This document shows positions 17,664-26,443 of a DNA stretch of 64,000 nt, one piece after another. How positions within the stretch are numbered: the first letter of the stretch is position 1; the number at the start of each line of letters is the position of its first letter. The position numbers were made by a program, and so were the translations under genes. Source of the DNA: Labedella gwakjiensis (lineage in GTDB: Bacteria > Actinomycetota > Actinomycetes > Actinomycetales > Microbacteriaceae); contig NZ_PYAU01000001.1 of assembly GCF_003014675.1 (NCBI RefSeq), positions 2,108,001 through 2,172,000 of the forward strand, read 5' to 3'. Under the pieces are notes generated by a model, which searched no databases, was not told the origin of the DNA, and was given only the letters and a program-made list of their open reading frames with translations.

Positions 17664-17728
17664 GTGAACGCTGTGTTTAATGCAGATTTCGTCCGCCTCT
17701 TGTGGGCCTCCGTTCGCTTAGTGTTCAC
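17664..17728. promoter_or_regulatory. Inverted pair of 9-bp boxes upstream of gntR
   Basis: GTGAACGCT (17664-17672) and AGTGTTCAC (17720-17728) are inverted copies with one mismatch, spaced 47 bases apart. A -10-like TAGTGT (17719-17724) overlaps the second. They lie upstream of the GntR regulator and are candidates for its own operator half-sites. The role is inferred. Confidence 0.4.
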
Positions 17729-17770
17729 TTGACCGGACAAGCGGTTGAGTGGACGACGAGGAACCAGACC

Positions 17771-18622
17771 ATGCGTGTAGACCTTGAGCACGGACGCGGC
17801 GAGCAGCCGCTCTACGTGCAGCTCGCCAACGCCCTGCAGGACTTCATCGCCCTCGAGAAGCTCAAGCCCGGCGACATCCTCCCGAGCGAGAACGTGCTCG
17901 CGACCGAGAACCGGCTCAGCCGAGCGACCGTCATCAAGGCCTTCGACACCCTCGTCGATCGCGGCGTCGTCACGCGCCGCCAGGGCAAGGGCACCTTCGT
18001 GAACGCGCGCCCCATGGAGAGGCAGCTCCCCGAGCTCAACAGCTTCTCCGAGCACGTGCACGGCCTCGGTCTGGCGCCCGGAAGCTCGCTCCTCTCCTTC
18101 GAGTCCATTCCGGCCGGAGCCCCGGACCGCCCAACGTCCGCGTTCGAACCGGATGAGGCGCTCGTCGTCGTCGAGCGCCTTCGTACCGTGGGTGACGAGC
18201 CCGTCGGCATCCACCGCACACTCGTGCCCGCCGACATCGCCGACGCCATCGGCATGACGGAGCAGACCACCGCGCGCCCCGACTTCTCCTTCTACGGGGC
18301 GCTCCGCACGAACGGGATCCACCTCGACTCGGGCGAGGAGTCGCTGCGTGCGATCAACGCCGACGCGCGCGACGCCGAACACCTGGGAGTCGACGAAGGC
18401 GTCGCGCTCATCGAGATCGTCCGCGCATCGCGCGACGCCGCCGGCCGCCTCGTGGAGGTCGTCAGAGCCCGGTACCTCGGGACGCAGTACCTGTACCACA
18501 TCACCTTCGCCCCCTCATCCCACTCACCCGGAGGACACAATGAAGAAACGACCCGCTCTGGCGCTCGTACCGGTGGCGGCCTTGCTGCTGCTCAGCGCCT
18601 GCTCGAGCACGACGGCCGGTAG
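17771..18622 (+). CDS. GntR-family (HutC/UTRA) transcriptional regulator
   Basis: A 283-residue regulator. Residues 1-75 are a winged HTH with PLYVQLANALQDFI, LPSENVLATENRLSRATV and the wing RRQGKGTFV. Residues of about 90-255 are a UTRA effector domain ending in VRARYLGTQYLYHIT. It precedes a nucleoside-type ABC importer and is probably its repressor. The frame runs on for 83 bases into the start of the lipoprotein gene, adding a tail of about 25 residues with no family resemblance; normal members stop soon after the YxYHI-type strand. The ATG is preceded by GAGGAA. Confidence 0.88.
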   Translation: MRVDLEHGRGEQPLYVQLANALQDFIALEKLKPGDILPSENVLATENRLSRATVIKAFDTLVDRGVVTRRQGKGTFVNARPMERQLPELNSFSEHVHGLGLAPGSSLLSFESIPAGAPDRPTSAFEPDEALVVVERLRTVGDEPVGIHRTLVPADIADAIGMTEQTTARPDFSFYGALRTNGIHLDSGEESLRAINADARDAEHLGVDEGVALIEIVRASRDAAGRLVEVVRARYLGTQYLYHITFAPSSHSPGGHNEETTRSGARTGGGLAAAQRLLEHDGR

Positions 18623-19613
18623 CGGCTCGTCCGGCGGCAGCGACGCGGAGCTCGGCTCCGCCGCTCTCGTCGTCGCCCAGGGAGGCCTCGGCGACGAGTC
18701 CTACAACGACCTCGCGTACTCCGGCTTCCAGAGCGGCCTCGAGGAGAACGGCATCGAGGGCACGCCCATCGAGTCGGACGACGTCGTCGGCCAGGGCGAG
18801 CAGATCCTGCGCCGCGCCGGCGACGAGGGCCTCGGCATCGTGATCGACCTCGAATACTCCCACGCAGAGGTGCTCCCCACCGTGGCGAGCGACTACCCCG
18901 ACACCGACTGGGTGCTCGTGAACGCCGAGGCCTCTGGCGACAACGTCGCCTCCGTTCTCTTCCAAGAGCAGGAGGGCTCCTACCTCGCTGGGGCGCTCGC
19001 CGCGATGCACACCACCGACACCTCCGACCCGAAGATCAACGAGGACAAGGTGATCGGCGTCATCGGCGGAACCCAGTCCACCGGCATCGACAAGTTCCTC
19101 GTCGGCTACATCCAGGGCGCGATGGACGTCGATCCCGACGTGAAGGTGCTGACGGCCTACTCGAACGACTTCGCCGACCCCACCAAGGGCCAGCAGCTCG
19201 CCGAGTCCATGTTCGAGCAGGGCGCTGACATCGTCTTCGCCGTCGCGGGCGGAACGGGCGCCGGAGTGATCCAGGCGGCCGAGGACGCGGGGCGCTACGC
19301 GATCGGCGTCGACTCGAACCAGGACGCCGTCGCCCCCGGCAGCGTGCTCACGAGCATGCTCAAGAAGACGGACGTCGCCATGGAGACGATCCTCGGCCAG
19401 TACGCCGACGGCGACTTCCCCGGCGGCGAGACCGTCAACCTCGGCCTCGCTGAGGACGGCGTCGGTCTCAGCGACTTCGAGTTCACGAAGGACGCGATCG
19501 GGCAGGACACGATCGACGCGGTCGACGACCTCAAGCAGCAGATCATCGACGGAGACATCACCGTCTGGAACGTCGTCACCGACGGCTACCCGGACTTCTA
19601 CAGCGGGTCATGA
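18540..19613 (+). CDS. BMP-family (nucleoside-binding) ABC transporter lipoprotein
   Basis: A 357-residue lipoprotein with a short signal and lipobox LLSAC (Cys21). The mature part is a basic-membrane-protein/PnrA-like binding protein: VVAQGGLGDESYNDLAYSG is the family's opening motif, and VFAVAGGTGAGVIQAAEDAG and AIGVDSNQD are the later conserved blocks. BMP proteins bind nucleosides (for example PnrA and BmpA) or related compounds. The ATG has GGAGG seven bases upstream, inside the regulator frame. The two permeases and the double ATPase that follow complete the importer. Confidence 0.9.
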   Translation: MKKRPALALVPVAALLLLSACSSTTAGSGSSGGSDAELGSAALVVAQGGLGDESYNDLAYSGFQSGLEENGIEGTPIESDDVVGQGEQILRRAGDEGLGIVIDLEYSHAEVLPTVASDYPDTDWVLVNAEASGDNVASVLFQEQEGSYLAGALAAMHTTDTSDPKINEDKVIGVIGGTQSTGIDKFLVGYIQGAMDVDPDVKVLTAYSNDFADPTKGQQLAESMFEQGADIVFAVAGGTGAGVIQAAEDAGRYAIGVDSNQDAVAPGSVLTSMLKKTDVAMETILGQYADGDFPGGETVNLGLAEDGVGLSDFEFTKDAIGQDTIDAVDDLKQQIIDGDITVWNVVTDGYPDFYSGS

Positions 19614-19619
19614 CCCGTC

Positions 19620-19647
19620 GAGCCGGGGGCCATGCGGCCCCCGGCTC
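19620..19647 (+). terminator. Intercistronic hairpin, 12-bp perfect stem
   Basis: GAGCCGGGGGCC (19620-19631) and its exact complement (19636-19647) flank the loop ATGC, six bases after the lipoprotein stop. No U-tract follows. It probably acts as a partial terminator or protects the upstream mRNA, so that binding protein is made in excess over ATPase and permeases. Immediately after it, AGCCCC is repeated three times in tandem (19661-19678 region). Confidence 0.65.
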
Positions 19648-19691
19648 CCCACCCACCACCAGCCCCAGCCCCAGCCCCAGGAGAGGCGAGC

Positions 19692-21287
19692 ATGAGCATC
19701 GCGAATCCCCGGCAGTCCTCGGCCGCCCCGCGCGCCGACGCGACGTGCCGGATCGGCGCCCGCGGCGTCAGTCGGTCGTTCGGCCCCGTGCGGGCCAACG
19801 TCGACGTCACGCTCGAGGTGCGCCCGGGCACGGTGCACGCCGTGGTCGGCGAGAACGGGGCGGGCAAGAGCACGCTCATGCGCATGTTGTACGGCCTCGA
19901 CCATCCGGACGACGGCACGGTGATCGTCGACGACGAGCCCGTGTCTCTGACGGGACCGCGCGACGCGATCGCGCGGGGGATCGGCCTCGTGCAGCAGGAG
20001 CTCGCGATCGTCCAGGAGCTCGACCTCCTCGAGAACCTCATCCTGGGCGCCGAGCCGCGGACCGGTCCACGCATCGACTGGACCGCGGCCACCGAGCGGG
20101 CGACGGAACTCGCCCGCTCGGTCGGCATCGAGATCGACTGGCGCACGCCGGCCGTGCACGCCTCGATCGCCATCCAGCAGCAGGTCGAGATCCTGCGCCT
20201 CGTGTACCGCGGCGCCGACGTGCTGATCCTCGACGAACCGACGGCCGTGCTCGCGCCGGCGCAGGCCGACGAGCTGCTGCGGCTCCTCGGCTCCCTGCGC
20301 GATGCCGGCCGCACGATCGTGTTCATCAGCCACAAACTCGACGAGGTCGTGTCCGTCGCCGACGCCGTGACCGTGCTCCGCTCCGGTCGCACCGTCGCGA
20401 GCCTGACGCGCGGAACGTTCACCCGCGACGACCTCGCGGCCCACATCGTGGGCGACTCGGTCCCGACGGAGCGCGTCGCGTCGCACGGCGAGCCGGGTGA
20501 CGTCGTCCTCTCGGTGTCGGCGCTCGACGCCACCGACGATCGGGGCGTCCAGCGCCTCGCCGACGTCTCCTTCGACGTCCGCTCCGGGGAGATCCTCGGC
20601 GTCGCGGCCGTGGCCGGCAACGGCCAGGAGGAGCTCGCGGAAGTGCTCGTCGGCATCCGCGCCTCGTCGTCGGGCGACGTCGTGCTGTCCGGCCGGTCGC
20701 TCGGCGGGATGCGCGTGCGCGCCCGTCGCGCCGCCGGCGTCGCCTACGTGAGCGCCGACCGGAAGCACGAGGGGCTCGCCCTCGGCCTCTCCCTCGCCGA
20801 CAACGCGATCGCGACGCCCGACCTCCCCTCGCTCGCGCGCGGAGGGTGGCTGAACCGACGTCGGGTCGCCGAGAGGGTCGCCGCGGTGCTCGGTCGCGCG
20901 TCCGTCCGCTACGGCGCCGTCTCCGACCCGGCCTCGAGCCTGTCGGGAGGAAACCAGCAGCGCGTCGTCCTCGGACGGGAGACCATCGGCCGCCCCGCGG
21001 TCCTCGTCGCGAGCCAGCCGACGCGCGGCGTCGACATCCGCGGCATCGCCGACATCCACGACCTGCTGAGGCGGGCGCGGGAGGACGGCACGGCCATCGT
21101 GCTCTTCAGCGAGGAGCTCGACGAGCTGCGCGAGCTGTCCGACCGTATCCTCGTCCTCCACCGCGGCCGCGTCGCGGGGGAGTGCGGCGCCGGGGCGACC
21201 CGCGCCGAGATCGGAGCGCTCATGCTCGGTCGCCACGACGACGACCCCGCGGCCACCCCCACCGACCCCACGGAACAGGACGAGTGA
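19692..21287 (+). CDS. Nucleoside/sugar-type ABC transporter double ATPase
   Basis: A 531-residue protein with two ABC cassettes, as in RbsA/NupA-type ATPases. The first half has Walker A GENGAGKST near residue 60 and Walker B VLILDEPTAVLAPAQ; its signature region is degenerate (VHASIAIQQQVEIL), as is usual for this family. The second half has a modified Walker A (AVAGNGQEE), signature LSGGNQQRVVLGRE and VLVASQPTRGVD. Both features are normal for the class. It energises uptake with the two following permeases. The ATG follows GGAGAGG and was preferred to the upstream in-frame ATG inside the hairpin. Confidence 0.9.
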   Translation: MSIANPRQSSAAPRADATCRIGARGVSRSFGPVRANVDVTLEVRPGTVHAVVGENGAGKSTLMRMLYGLDHPDDGTVIVDDEPVSLTGPRDAIARGIGLVQQELAIVQELDLLENLILGAEPRTGPRIDWTAATERATELARSVGIEIDWRTPAVHASIAIQQQVEILRLVYRGADVLILDEPTAVLAPAQADELLRLLGSLRDAGRTIVFISHKLDEVVSVADAVTVLRSGRTVASLTRGTFTRDDLAAHIVGDSVPTERVASHGEPGDVVLSVSALDATDDRGVQRLADVSFDVRSGEILGVAAVAGNGQEELAEVLVGIRASSSGDVVLSGRSLGGMRVRARRAAGVAYVSADRKHEGLALGLSLADNAIATPDLPSLARGGWLNRRRVAERVAAVLGRASVRYGAVSDPASSLSGGNQQRVVLGRETIGRPAVLVASQPTRGVDIRGIADIHDLLRRAREDGTAIVLFSEELDELRELSDRILVLHRGRVAGECGAGATRAEIGALMLGRHDDDPAATPTDPTEQDE

Positions 21288-22411
21288 TGACGACCACGCC
21301 GCGCCATTCCGCACCCGTCGCCGCACCGCCGACCGATCCGCGCCAGTCGCCGGTTCGCCGCGCGCTCGTCGCCACCGGTCGTACCCTCCAGTACGCGGGC
21401 CTCCCGGTGGGGATCGCCCTCGTGGTCGGCGCGATCGTGCTCGCCGCCACAGGCAACGACCCGCTCGCCGTCTACGGCCGCCTCGCCTCCGAGGCCTTCG
21501 GAACGCCGAGTCGCATCAACGCGACCCTCGCGGCCACGACGCCCATCCTCTTCACGGCGGTCGCCGCCGCGTTCGCCTACAGGGCCGGAGTGTTCACGGT
21601 GGGCGTCGAAGGCAGCTTCGTCCTCGGCGGGCTCACCGCCGCCGTCATCGGCGCACGGATGGAGGGTGTGCCGCCGGTCGTCTCGGTGCTCCTCCCTCTC
21701 CTCGGCGCGACCGTCGCCGGGGTGCTCGTCGCGGCCGTACCCGCCGTGCTCCGCGCGCTCTGGGGCGTCGACGAGGTCGTGACGACCCTGATGTTCAACT
21801 TCATCGTCGCCGGGGTCGCCGGCTGGAGTGTCCAGGCCTTCTTCCAGGAGCGCGGCCAGGCGAACTCGGCCACCGCCTACGTCTCCGCGAACGCCGAGCT
21901 CCCCGCCCTCGCCCCGCCAGGGCAGACGAGCTGGGGCCTCGTGATCGCGCTCCTCCTCCTCGTGGGCTACGCCGTGTGGATGCGCTTCACGACCATCGGC
22001 TTCGAGTTCCGGGCCGTCGGCAGCGCGCCGCGCTTCTCCGCCGCGCAGGGACTCCGGGTGCGCACCGTGCTGCTCATCGCGCTCCTCGGCGCCGGGCTCA
22101 TCGGCGGGATCGGGGGCGGAGCCCACGCGCTCGGCCTCGTCCATCGCTACACGGAGGGCTTCTCGGCGGGCTTCGGCTTCACGGGCATCGCGATCGCACT
22201 CCTCGCCCGGTTCAACCCGATCGGCATCCTCGTCGGGGCGATCCTCTTCGGTGCCCTCAACGCCGCCGGTGCGACCGTGCAGCTCTTCATCGACCTCCCC
22301 GTCCAGCTCATCGACATCCTCGAGGGAACCGTCATGGTGTTCGCCGTCGCCGTGTTCACCCTGCCGCGCCTCGCCCGTCGCCGCGCCGCCGCGAAGCGGG
22401 GTGACGCATGA
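21287..22411 (+). CDS. ABC transporter permease (nucleoside type, first subunit)
   Basis: A 374-residue membrane protein of the BPD_transp_2 family (RbsC/NupP-like). A proline-rich cytoplasmic start of about 35 residues precedes the first helix (PVGIALVVGAIVLAATG). Eight or more further helices follow, with the family block VFTVGVEGSFVLGGLTAA and the later GGIGGGAHALGLVHRYTEG. It forms the heterodimeric channel with the next permease. The ATG overlaps the ATPase stop by one base. Confidence 0.88.
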   Translation: MTTTPRHSAPVAAPPTDPRQSPVRRALVATGRTLQYAGLPVGIALVVGAIVLAATGNDPLAVYGRLASEAFGTPSRINATLAATTPILFTAVAAAFAYRAGVFTVGVEGSFVLGGLTAAVIGARMEGVPPVVSVLLPLLGATVAGVLVAAVPAVLRALWGVDEVVTTLMFNFIVAGVAGWSVQAFFQERGQANSATAYVSANAELPALAPPGQTSWGLVIALLLLVGYAVWMRFTTIGFEFRAVGSAPRFSAAQGLRVRTVLLIALLGAGLIGGIGGGAHALGLVHRYTEGFSAGFGFTGIAIALLARFNPIGILVGAILFGALNAAGATVQLFIDLPVQLIDILEGTVMVFAVAVFTLPRLARRRAAAKRGDA

Positions 22412-23310
22412 TCGACGCACTCATCGCCTCCGGGCTCACGCTCTCCGTGCCGCTCGTGCTCGCTGCACTCGGCGGCGCGATCCACCGCATCGCCGGCGTC
22501 GTGAACATCGGTCTCGAGTCCCACATGCTCACGGGAGCGCTCTTCGGCGCGATCGTCAGCGGCATGACGGGGAACTGGGCTCTCGGCGCCCTCGGCGGCA
22601 TGCTCGCCGGCGCCTTCACCGGGTGGGTCATGAGCCTCCTCATCACCCGCCTCAAGGGGAACGAGATCATCGTCGGGCTCGGCTTCAACATCGCTGTCAT
22701 CGGCACGATCGGCTACGTGCTCCGCGCCGGCTTCGGCGTCTCGGGCACGCTCCAGATCGACGGCCTCCAACGACTGCCGAAGATCGTGATCCCCGGTGTG
22801 CACGATGTGCCCATCCTCGGGGCGCTCGTCTCCGGCAAGGACCCCCTCTTCTGGCTGTGCGTCGTGCTCGTCCCTCTGCTCGCGTGGATGCTCCGCAACA
22901 CCCGCTGGGGCGTCCGTCTGCGCGCCACCGGCGCGTCGGAAGGGGCGGCCACCTCCCTCGGTCTGCGCACGCTCGGCCTGCGCGACGGCGCCGGACTCAT
23001 CGCGGGAGCGCTCGCCGCGCTCGGCGGCGTGGCCCTCAGCCTCGGCACCGTCGGGCTCTTCAACGAGAACATGACGGCCGGGCGTGGATACGTGGCGCTC
23101 GCCGCCTTCTACTTCGGGCGGTCCCGGCCCCTGCCCACAGCTCTCGCGTGCGTGCTGTTCGGATTCTTCGACGCCCTCCAGATCCGCCTGCAGACCGTCG
23201 GCGGATTCAACGCCGACATCATCTCGACGCTGCCGTACGTGGCCGTCGTCGTCGTGCTCGCCGTCACCGGCATCCGCGAGCGCCTGACCTCCGCCCGGAA
23301 AGTGAGCTGA
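22408..23310 (+). CDS. ABC transporter permease (nucleoside type, second subunit)
   Basis: A 300-residue membrane protein of the same family as its neighbour (NupQ-like). About eight helices are predicted. Conserved blocks are GVVNIGLESHMLTGALFGA, LKGNEIIVGLGFNIA and ALAALGGVALSLGTVGLF. It overlaps the previous gene by four bases (ATGA). Together with the ATPase and the BMP lipoprotein it makes a complete importer; the BMP-type partner points to nucleosides rather than simple pentoses. Confidence 0.88.
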   Translation: MIDALIASGLTLSVPLVLAALGGAIHRIAGVVNIGLESHMLTGALFGAIVSGMTGNWALGALGGMLAGAFTGWVMSLLITRLKGNEIIVGLGFNIAVIGTIGYVLRAGFGVSGTLQIDGLQRLPKIVIPGVHDVPILGALVSGKDPLFWLCVVLVPLLAWMLRNTRWGVRLRATGASEGAATSLGLRTLGLRDGAGLIAGALAALGGVALSLGTVGLFNENMTAGRGYVALAAFYFGRSRPLPTALACVLFGFFDALQIRLQTVGGFNADIISTLPYVAVVVVLAVTGIRERLTSARKVS

Positions 23311-23311
23311 C

Positions 23312-23881
23312 ATGACCGACCCCGCCCGCGTGCCCACCGCTCTCGTCCTCGTGGACGTCATCGCGTCGTTCTTCGACGAGGCCCAGCCAAACTCCTACCC
23401 GGCGGCGGCCGAGGTGCTCGAACCCATCCGCCGGCTGCTCGACGTGGCCCGCGCCAACGGCACGCTCGTGGTGCACGCCGTGGAACGCCACTACCCGGGC
23501 CTCGAGGACTTCGAGTTCGCGAAGCTGCCGCGACACCACGAGATCGGTGCGGCCGACGCAGCCTACGTCCCCGGTTTCGAGCCGCTCCCCGGCGGGCGCG
23601 AGGTCGAGGTGCCGAAGCGACGGTTCTCTGCCTTCTACGCGACAGACCTCGATCTGCTCCTCCGCGAGCAGGGCATCCGCCGTATCGTCGTCGTGGGCGT
23701 GAAGACGAACGTCTGCATCCGTGCGACGGCGCAGGACGGCTTCGCCGGAGGCTTCGAGGTGTGGGTGCCGCGCGAGACGACGAACTCCAACCGACCGCAT
23801 CTCGCCGAGGCGAGCCTCGAGGACATCGAACGCTACATCGGCCGGGTGCCGACGCTCGAGGAAGCGATCGCGACGCTGTGA
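23312..23881 (+). CDS. Isochorismatase-family cysteine hydrolase
   Basis: A 189-residue alpha/beta hydrolase of the isochorismatase-like fold. The triad is visible: aspartate in ALVLVDV near residue 15, lysine in VPKRRFSAF near 103, and cysteine in GVKTNVCIRATAQDG near 135. The nicotinamidase zinc motif (D-x-H-P-x-x-H) is not present, so it is probably not a standard nicotinamidase. Ureidoacrylate- or carbamoyl-amide-type amidases are closer in style. It begins one base after the permease stop, within a nucleoside uptake operon, so an amide released during nucleobase breakdown is a plausible substrate. This is inference. Confidence 0.82.
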   Translation: MTDPARVPTALVLVDVIASFFDEAQPNSYPAAAEVLEPIRRLLDVARANGTLVVHAVERHYPGLEDFEFAKLPRHHEIGAADAAYVPGFEPLPGGREVEVPKRRFSAFYATDLDLLLREQGIRRIVVVGVKTNVCIRATAQDGFAGGFEVWVPRETTNSNRPHLAEASLEDIERYIGRVPTLEEAIATL

Positions 23882-24852
23882 CGACTCCGGACACCTCCCT
23901 CCAGGCTGCTCGGGCGGCCGACGGCGCGTATCGCGTCGCCGTGATCGGCTACGCCTGCCTCGACTCAGCGACGGCCATCCCGGTCTTCCACGGCCTCGAC
24001 GCCACGAGCATCCTCCAGCGTCCTCTCGTCGCGTCCGCGCCCGGAGCCGGTGGCATCGCCCACCTCGCCGCCGCGGTCCTCGGTGCGGGAGCGCGCGCGG
24101 AGGCCGTGAGCTGGGTCGGACACGACGACGGCGGTCGGGCGTGGACGGAGGCGATCACCCGAGCGGGAGGAGGGGTCGACGGCGTCGTCGTCTCCGGTAC
24201 GCGCAGCCCGAGCGCGACCCTCATCGAGGTGGGCACGGGCGGCACCATCTGCCTCTTCGACCCGGGTGACTGCCACACGAGCGCCCTCGCTCCCGCGCAG
24301 ACCGACACCATCCGTTCCGCCGGATCCGTGCTCCTCACGGTCTCCCCGCGGTCGATCACGGCGCAGATCCTCGACGCCGTCAACCTGGACCAGTCCGTCG
24401 TGTGGGCGGTCAAGCACGACGACGACGCCTACGACGAGGCGACGGTCCGCCGCCTCCTCGGCCGCGTGGACGTCGTGAGCTTCAGCCGGGGCGAGCGGCC
24501 GTGGCTCACCCTCGACGGCGTCGAGCCGGAGCGCCTCGTGCGACCCGGTGCTCTCGTCGTCGAGACGCGCGGGGCCGACGGGGTCGCGTGGTCGATCGGA
24601 TCGCCGGACGGAGGCGAGCGGGCCGGCAGCATCGGCGCCGACGCCGTCGCGGTGCACGACACGACGGGGGCCGGCGACACCTTCATCGGTGCGCTCACCG
24701 CCCTTCTCGCCGCGCGTGGACCCGCCGCCGAGCTCGACGACACCACCCTCACCGACCTCATCCAGGTCGCCTCGAGTGCCGCGACGGCGCTCCTGCGATC
24801 ACGAATCGAACCCGGCGGATCCGCCGGAGCACCACAGAAGGAGACCCACTGA
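23878..24852 (+). CDS. PfkB-family carbohydrate kinase
   Basis: A 324-residue sugar or nucleoside kinase of the ribokinase superfamily. The N-terminal region has GYACLDSATAIPVFHG and an APGAGGIAHLAAAVLGAGA substrate-lid segment. The C-terminal DTTGAGDTFIGAL carries the anion hole and catalytic aspartate. The family phosphorylates ribose, ribose-1-phosphate, nucleosides, fructose derivatives and others. The placement next to a nucleoside phosphorylase suggests ribose or ribose-1-phosphate as substrate. The GTG overlaps the hydrolase stop by four bases, and the stop overlaps the phosphorylase start by one base. Confidence 0.87.
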   Translation: MTTPDTSLQAARAADGAYRVAVIGYACLDSATAIPVFHGLDATSILQRPLVASAPGAGGIAHLAAAVLGAGARAEAVSWVGHDDGGRAWTEAITRAGGGVDGVVVSGTRSPSATLIEVGTGGTICLFDPGDCHTSALAPAQTDTIRSAGSVLLTVSPRSITAQILDAVNLDQSVVWAVKHDDDAYDEATVRRLLGRVDVVSFSRGERPWLTLDGVEPERLVRPGALVVETRGADGVAWSIGSPDGGERAGSIGADAVAVHDTTGAGDTFIGALTALLAARGPAAELDDTTLTDLIQVASSAATALLRSRIEPGGSAGAPQKETH

Positions 24853-25625
24853 TGTCGAGCTCGAACGCCTGGTACCTGCGCTGCGGACCGGAGGACGTCG
24901 GCGAGTCGGCGGTCCTCGTCGGGGATCGGGGCCGCGTGCTTCTCGCCGCCGACCTCCTCGACGACGCCGTGATCCTCAACGAGGACCGGGGTCTCACGAC
25001 GGCCACGGGCTACCACGAGGGCCAGCGCATCACGGTGAGCGCCTTCGGCATGGGCGCCCCCATCGCCGCCGTCGTCATGCACGAGCTCGCGGGCCTCGGC
25101 GTGCGCCGCTTCGTCCGGCTCGGCACCGTCATGACGCTCGGGGAGACGCAGCTCGGTGAGCTCGTCGTCGCCCACGGCGCCGTGCGCGGCGAGTCGACGT
25201 CGGCGAGCTACCTTCCCGTCGAGTTCCCCGCCGTTCCCGACTTCCCTCTCACGGCGCAGCTCGAGCGCTCGGTCGCCGCCGCGGGCGTGCCGACGCGCTC
25301 CGGCATATTCGCCACCTACGACGGCTTCTACACCGACATGTTCGAGACGGGCTTCGGCTCGCGACCCGTCGCCGAACGGTACGAGGCCCTCGCCCGCGTC
25401 GGCGTCGTCGCCGCGGACATGGAGACGAGCGCACTGCTCGTCGCCGCCCGAGCCCTCGGGGTCGCGGCCGGCTCGTTGTGCCTCGCGAGCGTCTCCGGCG
25501 CAGACAACTCGAAGATGGAGCACTCGGCGCGCGTCGCGGCCGAGGCCGAGCTCCTCCGCGCCGGCTTCGACGCCCTCGCCACGTCGGCCGCCGCGGCCGA
25601 CCCCACCCCCGTCCCCGCGGCCTGA
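24852..25625 (+). CDS. Nucleoside phosphorylase (PNP/UDP family)
   Basis: A 257-residue member of the NP-I nucleoside phosphorylase family. VLVGDRGRVLLAADLL is the phosphate-site start (GDxxR), VRLGTVMTLGETQLGELV is the family core, and VVAADMETSALLVAA is the ribose-binding MET motif. It splits a nucleoside with phosphate to the base and ribose-1-phosphate. The family includes uridine, purine and MTA phosphorylases; the MET motif and length fit uridine- or purine-type enzymes. Its operon includes a nucleoside-type importer, which agrees with the reaction. Confidence 0.88.
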   Translation: MSSSNAWYLRCGPEDVGESAVLVGDRGRVLLAADLLDDAVILNEDRGLTTATGYHEGQRITVSAFGMGAPIAAVVMHELAGLGVRRFVRLGTVMTLGETQLGELVVAHGAVRGESTSASYLPVEFPAVPDFPLTAQLERSVAAAGVPTRSGIFATYDGFYTDMFETGFGSRPVAERYEALARVGVVAADMETSALLVAARALGVAAGSLCLASVSGADNSKMEHSARVAAEAELLRAGFDALATSAAAADPTPVPAA

Positions 25626-25654
25626 GCCGCGTCTTGCCACCGAAGGAGTCCACC

Positions 25655-26443
25655 ATGACCATCGCCCAGACCTACCTCGACGACGTCATCGCGAAGATGG
25701 CGTGGGTCCGCGACACGCAGGCGGAGAACATCGCCGCCGCCGGCGCCATCTGCGCAGACACGATCGCGGGCGACGGCCTCGTCTTCACGTTCGGGACGGG
25801 CCACGGCGGGTTCGCGGCGCTCGAGTCGTTCCCGCGCACCGGTGGCGTCACGGGTTTTCGCCCCATCGTCGAGTCGTCGATCGCGCTCATGCACCACGTC
25901 CTCGGCGACCAGGGGACGGCGCAGTACCGGTTCCTCCACACGCAGGAGGGGTACGGCAAGGCGATCCTGCGCTCCCACCAGCTCAAGGACGGCGACGCTC
26001 TCATCCTGTTCAGCCACTCGGGCATCAACCCCGTCATCCTCGACATGGCGGTGGAGTTCCAGGAGCGCGGTCTCAAGGTCATCGGCGTCACGAGCGTGCC
26101 GCACAGCTCGCAGGTGGCGAGCCGCCACTCGAGCGGCAAGCGCCTCTTCGAGATCGCCGACGTCACGATCGACACCGGTATCCCGCTCGAGGACGCGTCG
26201 CAGTTCATCGACGGCCTCGAGTACCCCGTCGGCCCGACGTCCACGTCGGTCGCCGTCGCCGTCTCGCACGCGATCAACGCCTCGACGACCGCCGACCTCG
26301 TCGCCCGCGGCGTGGAGCCGATGATCATGGTCAACACCAACTCCAACCGCACGAAGGAGGCGCACCAGCAGAACGACCGCAACTACGCGGAACTCTGGCG
26401 TCGACTCCGCAGTCGCGAGTTCTCGGCTCCGGTGGTCAAGTGA
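25655..26443 (+). CDS. SIS-domain sugar-phosphate isomerase-like protein
   Basis: A 262-residue single SIS domain protein of the UPF0309-like type. Key segments are AKMAWVRDTQAENIAAAGA at the start, FTFGTGHGGFAALESF (phosphosugar loop), ALILFSHSGINPVILDMA (the serine-rich SIS motif, S-H-S-G) and a C-terminal MVNTNSNRTKEAHQQN. SIS domains isomerise or bind phosphosugars. In this operon it follows a nucleoside phosphorylase and a PfkB kinase, so a ribose phosphate is the natural candidate. No experimentally known member with this exact context comes to mind. The ATG is preceded by GAAGGAG. Confidence 0.82.
   Translation: MTIAQTYLDDVIAKMAWVRDTQAENIAAAGAICADTIAGDGLVFTFGTGHGGFAALESFPRTGGVTGFRPIVESSIALMHHVLGDQGTAQYRFLHTQEGYGKAILRSHQLKDGDALILFSHSGINPVILDMAVEFQERGLKVIGVTSVPHSSQVASRHSSGKRLFEIADVTIDTGIPLEDASQFIDGLEYPVGPTSTSVAVAVSHAINASTTADLVARGVEPMIMVNTNSNRTKEAHQQNDRNYAELWRRLRSREFSAPVVK

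Noticed and set aside
23312-23881. Nicotinamidase (nicotinamide riboside salvage) reading of the cysteine hydrolase
   Set aside because: The zinc-binding D-x-H-P-x-x-H motif of nicotinamidases is not visible, so the specific name was not used.
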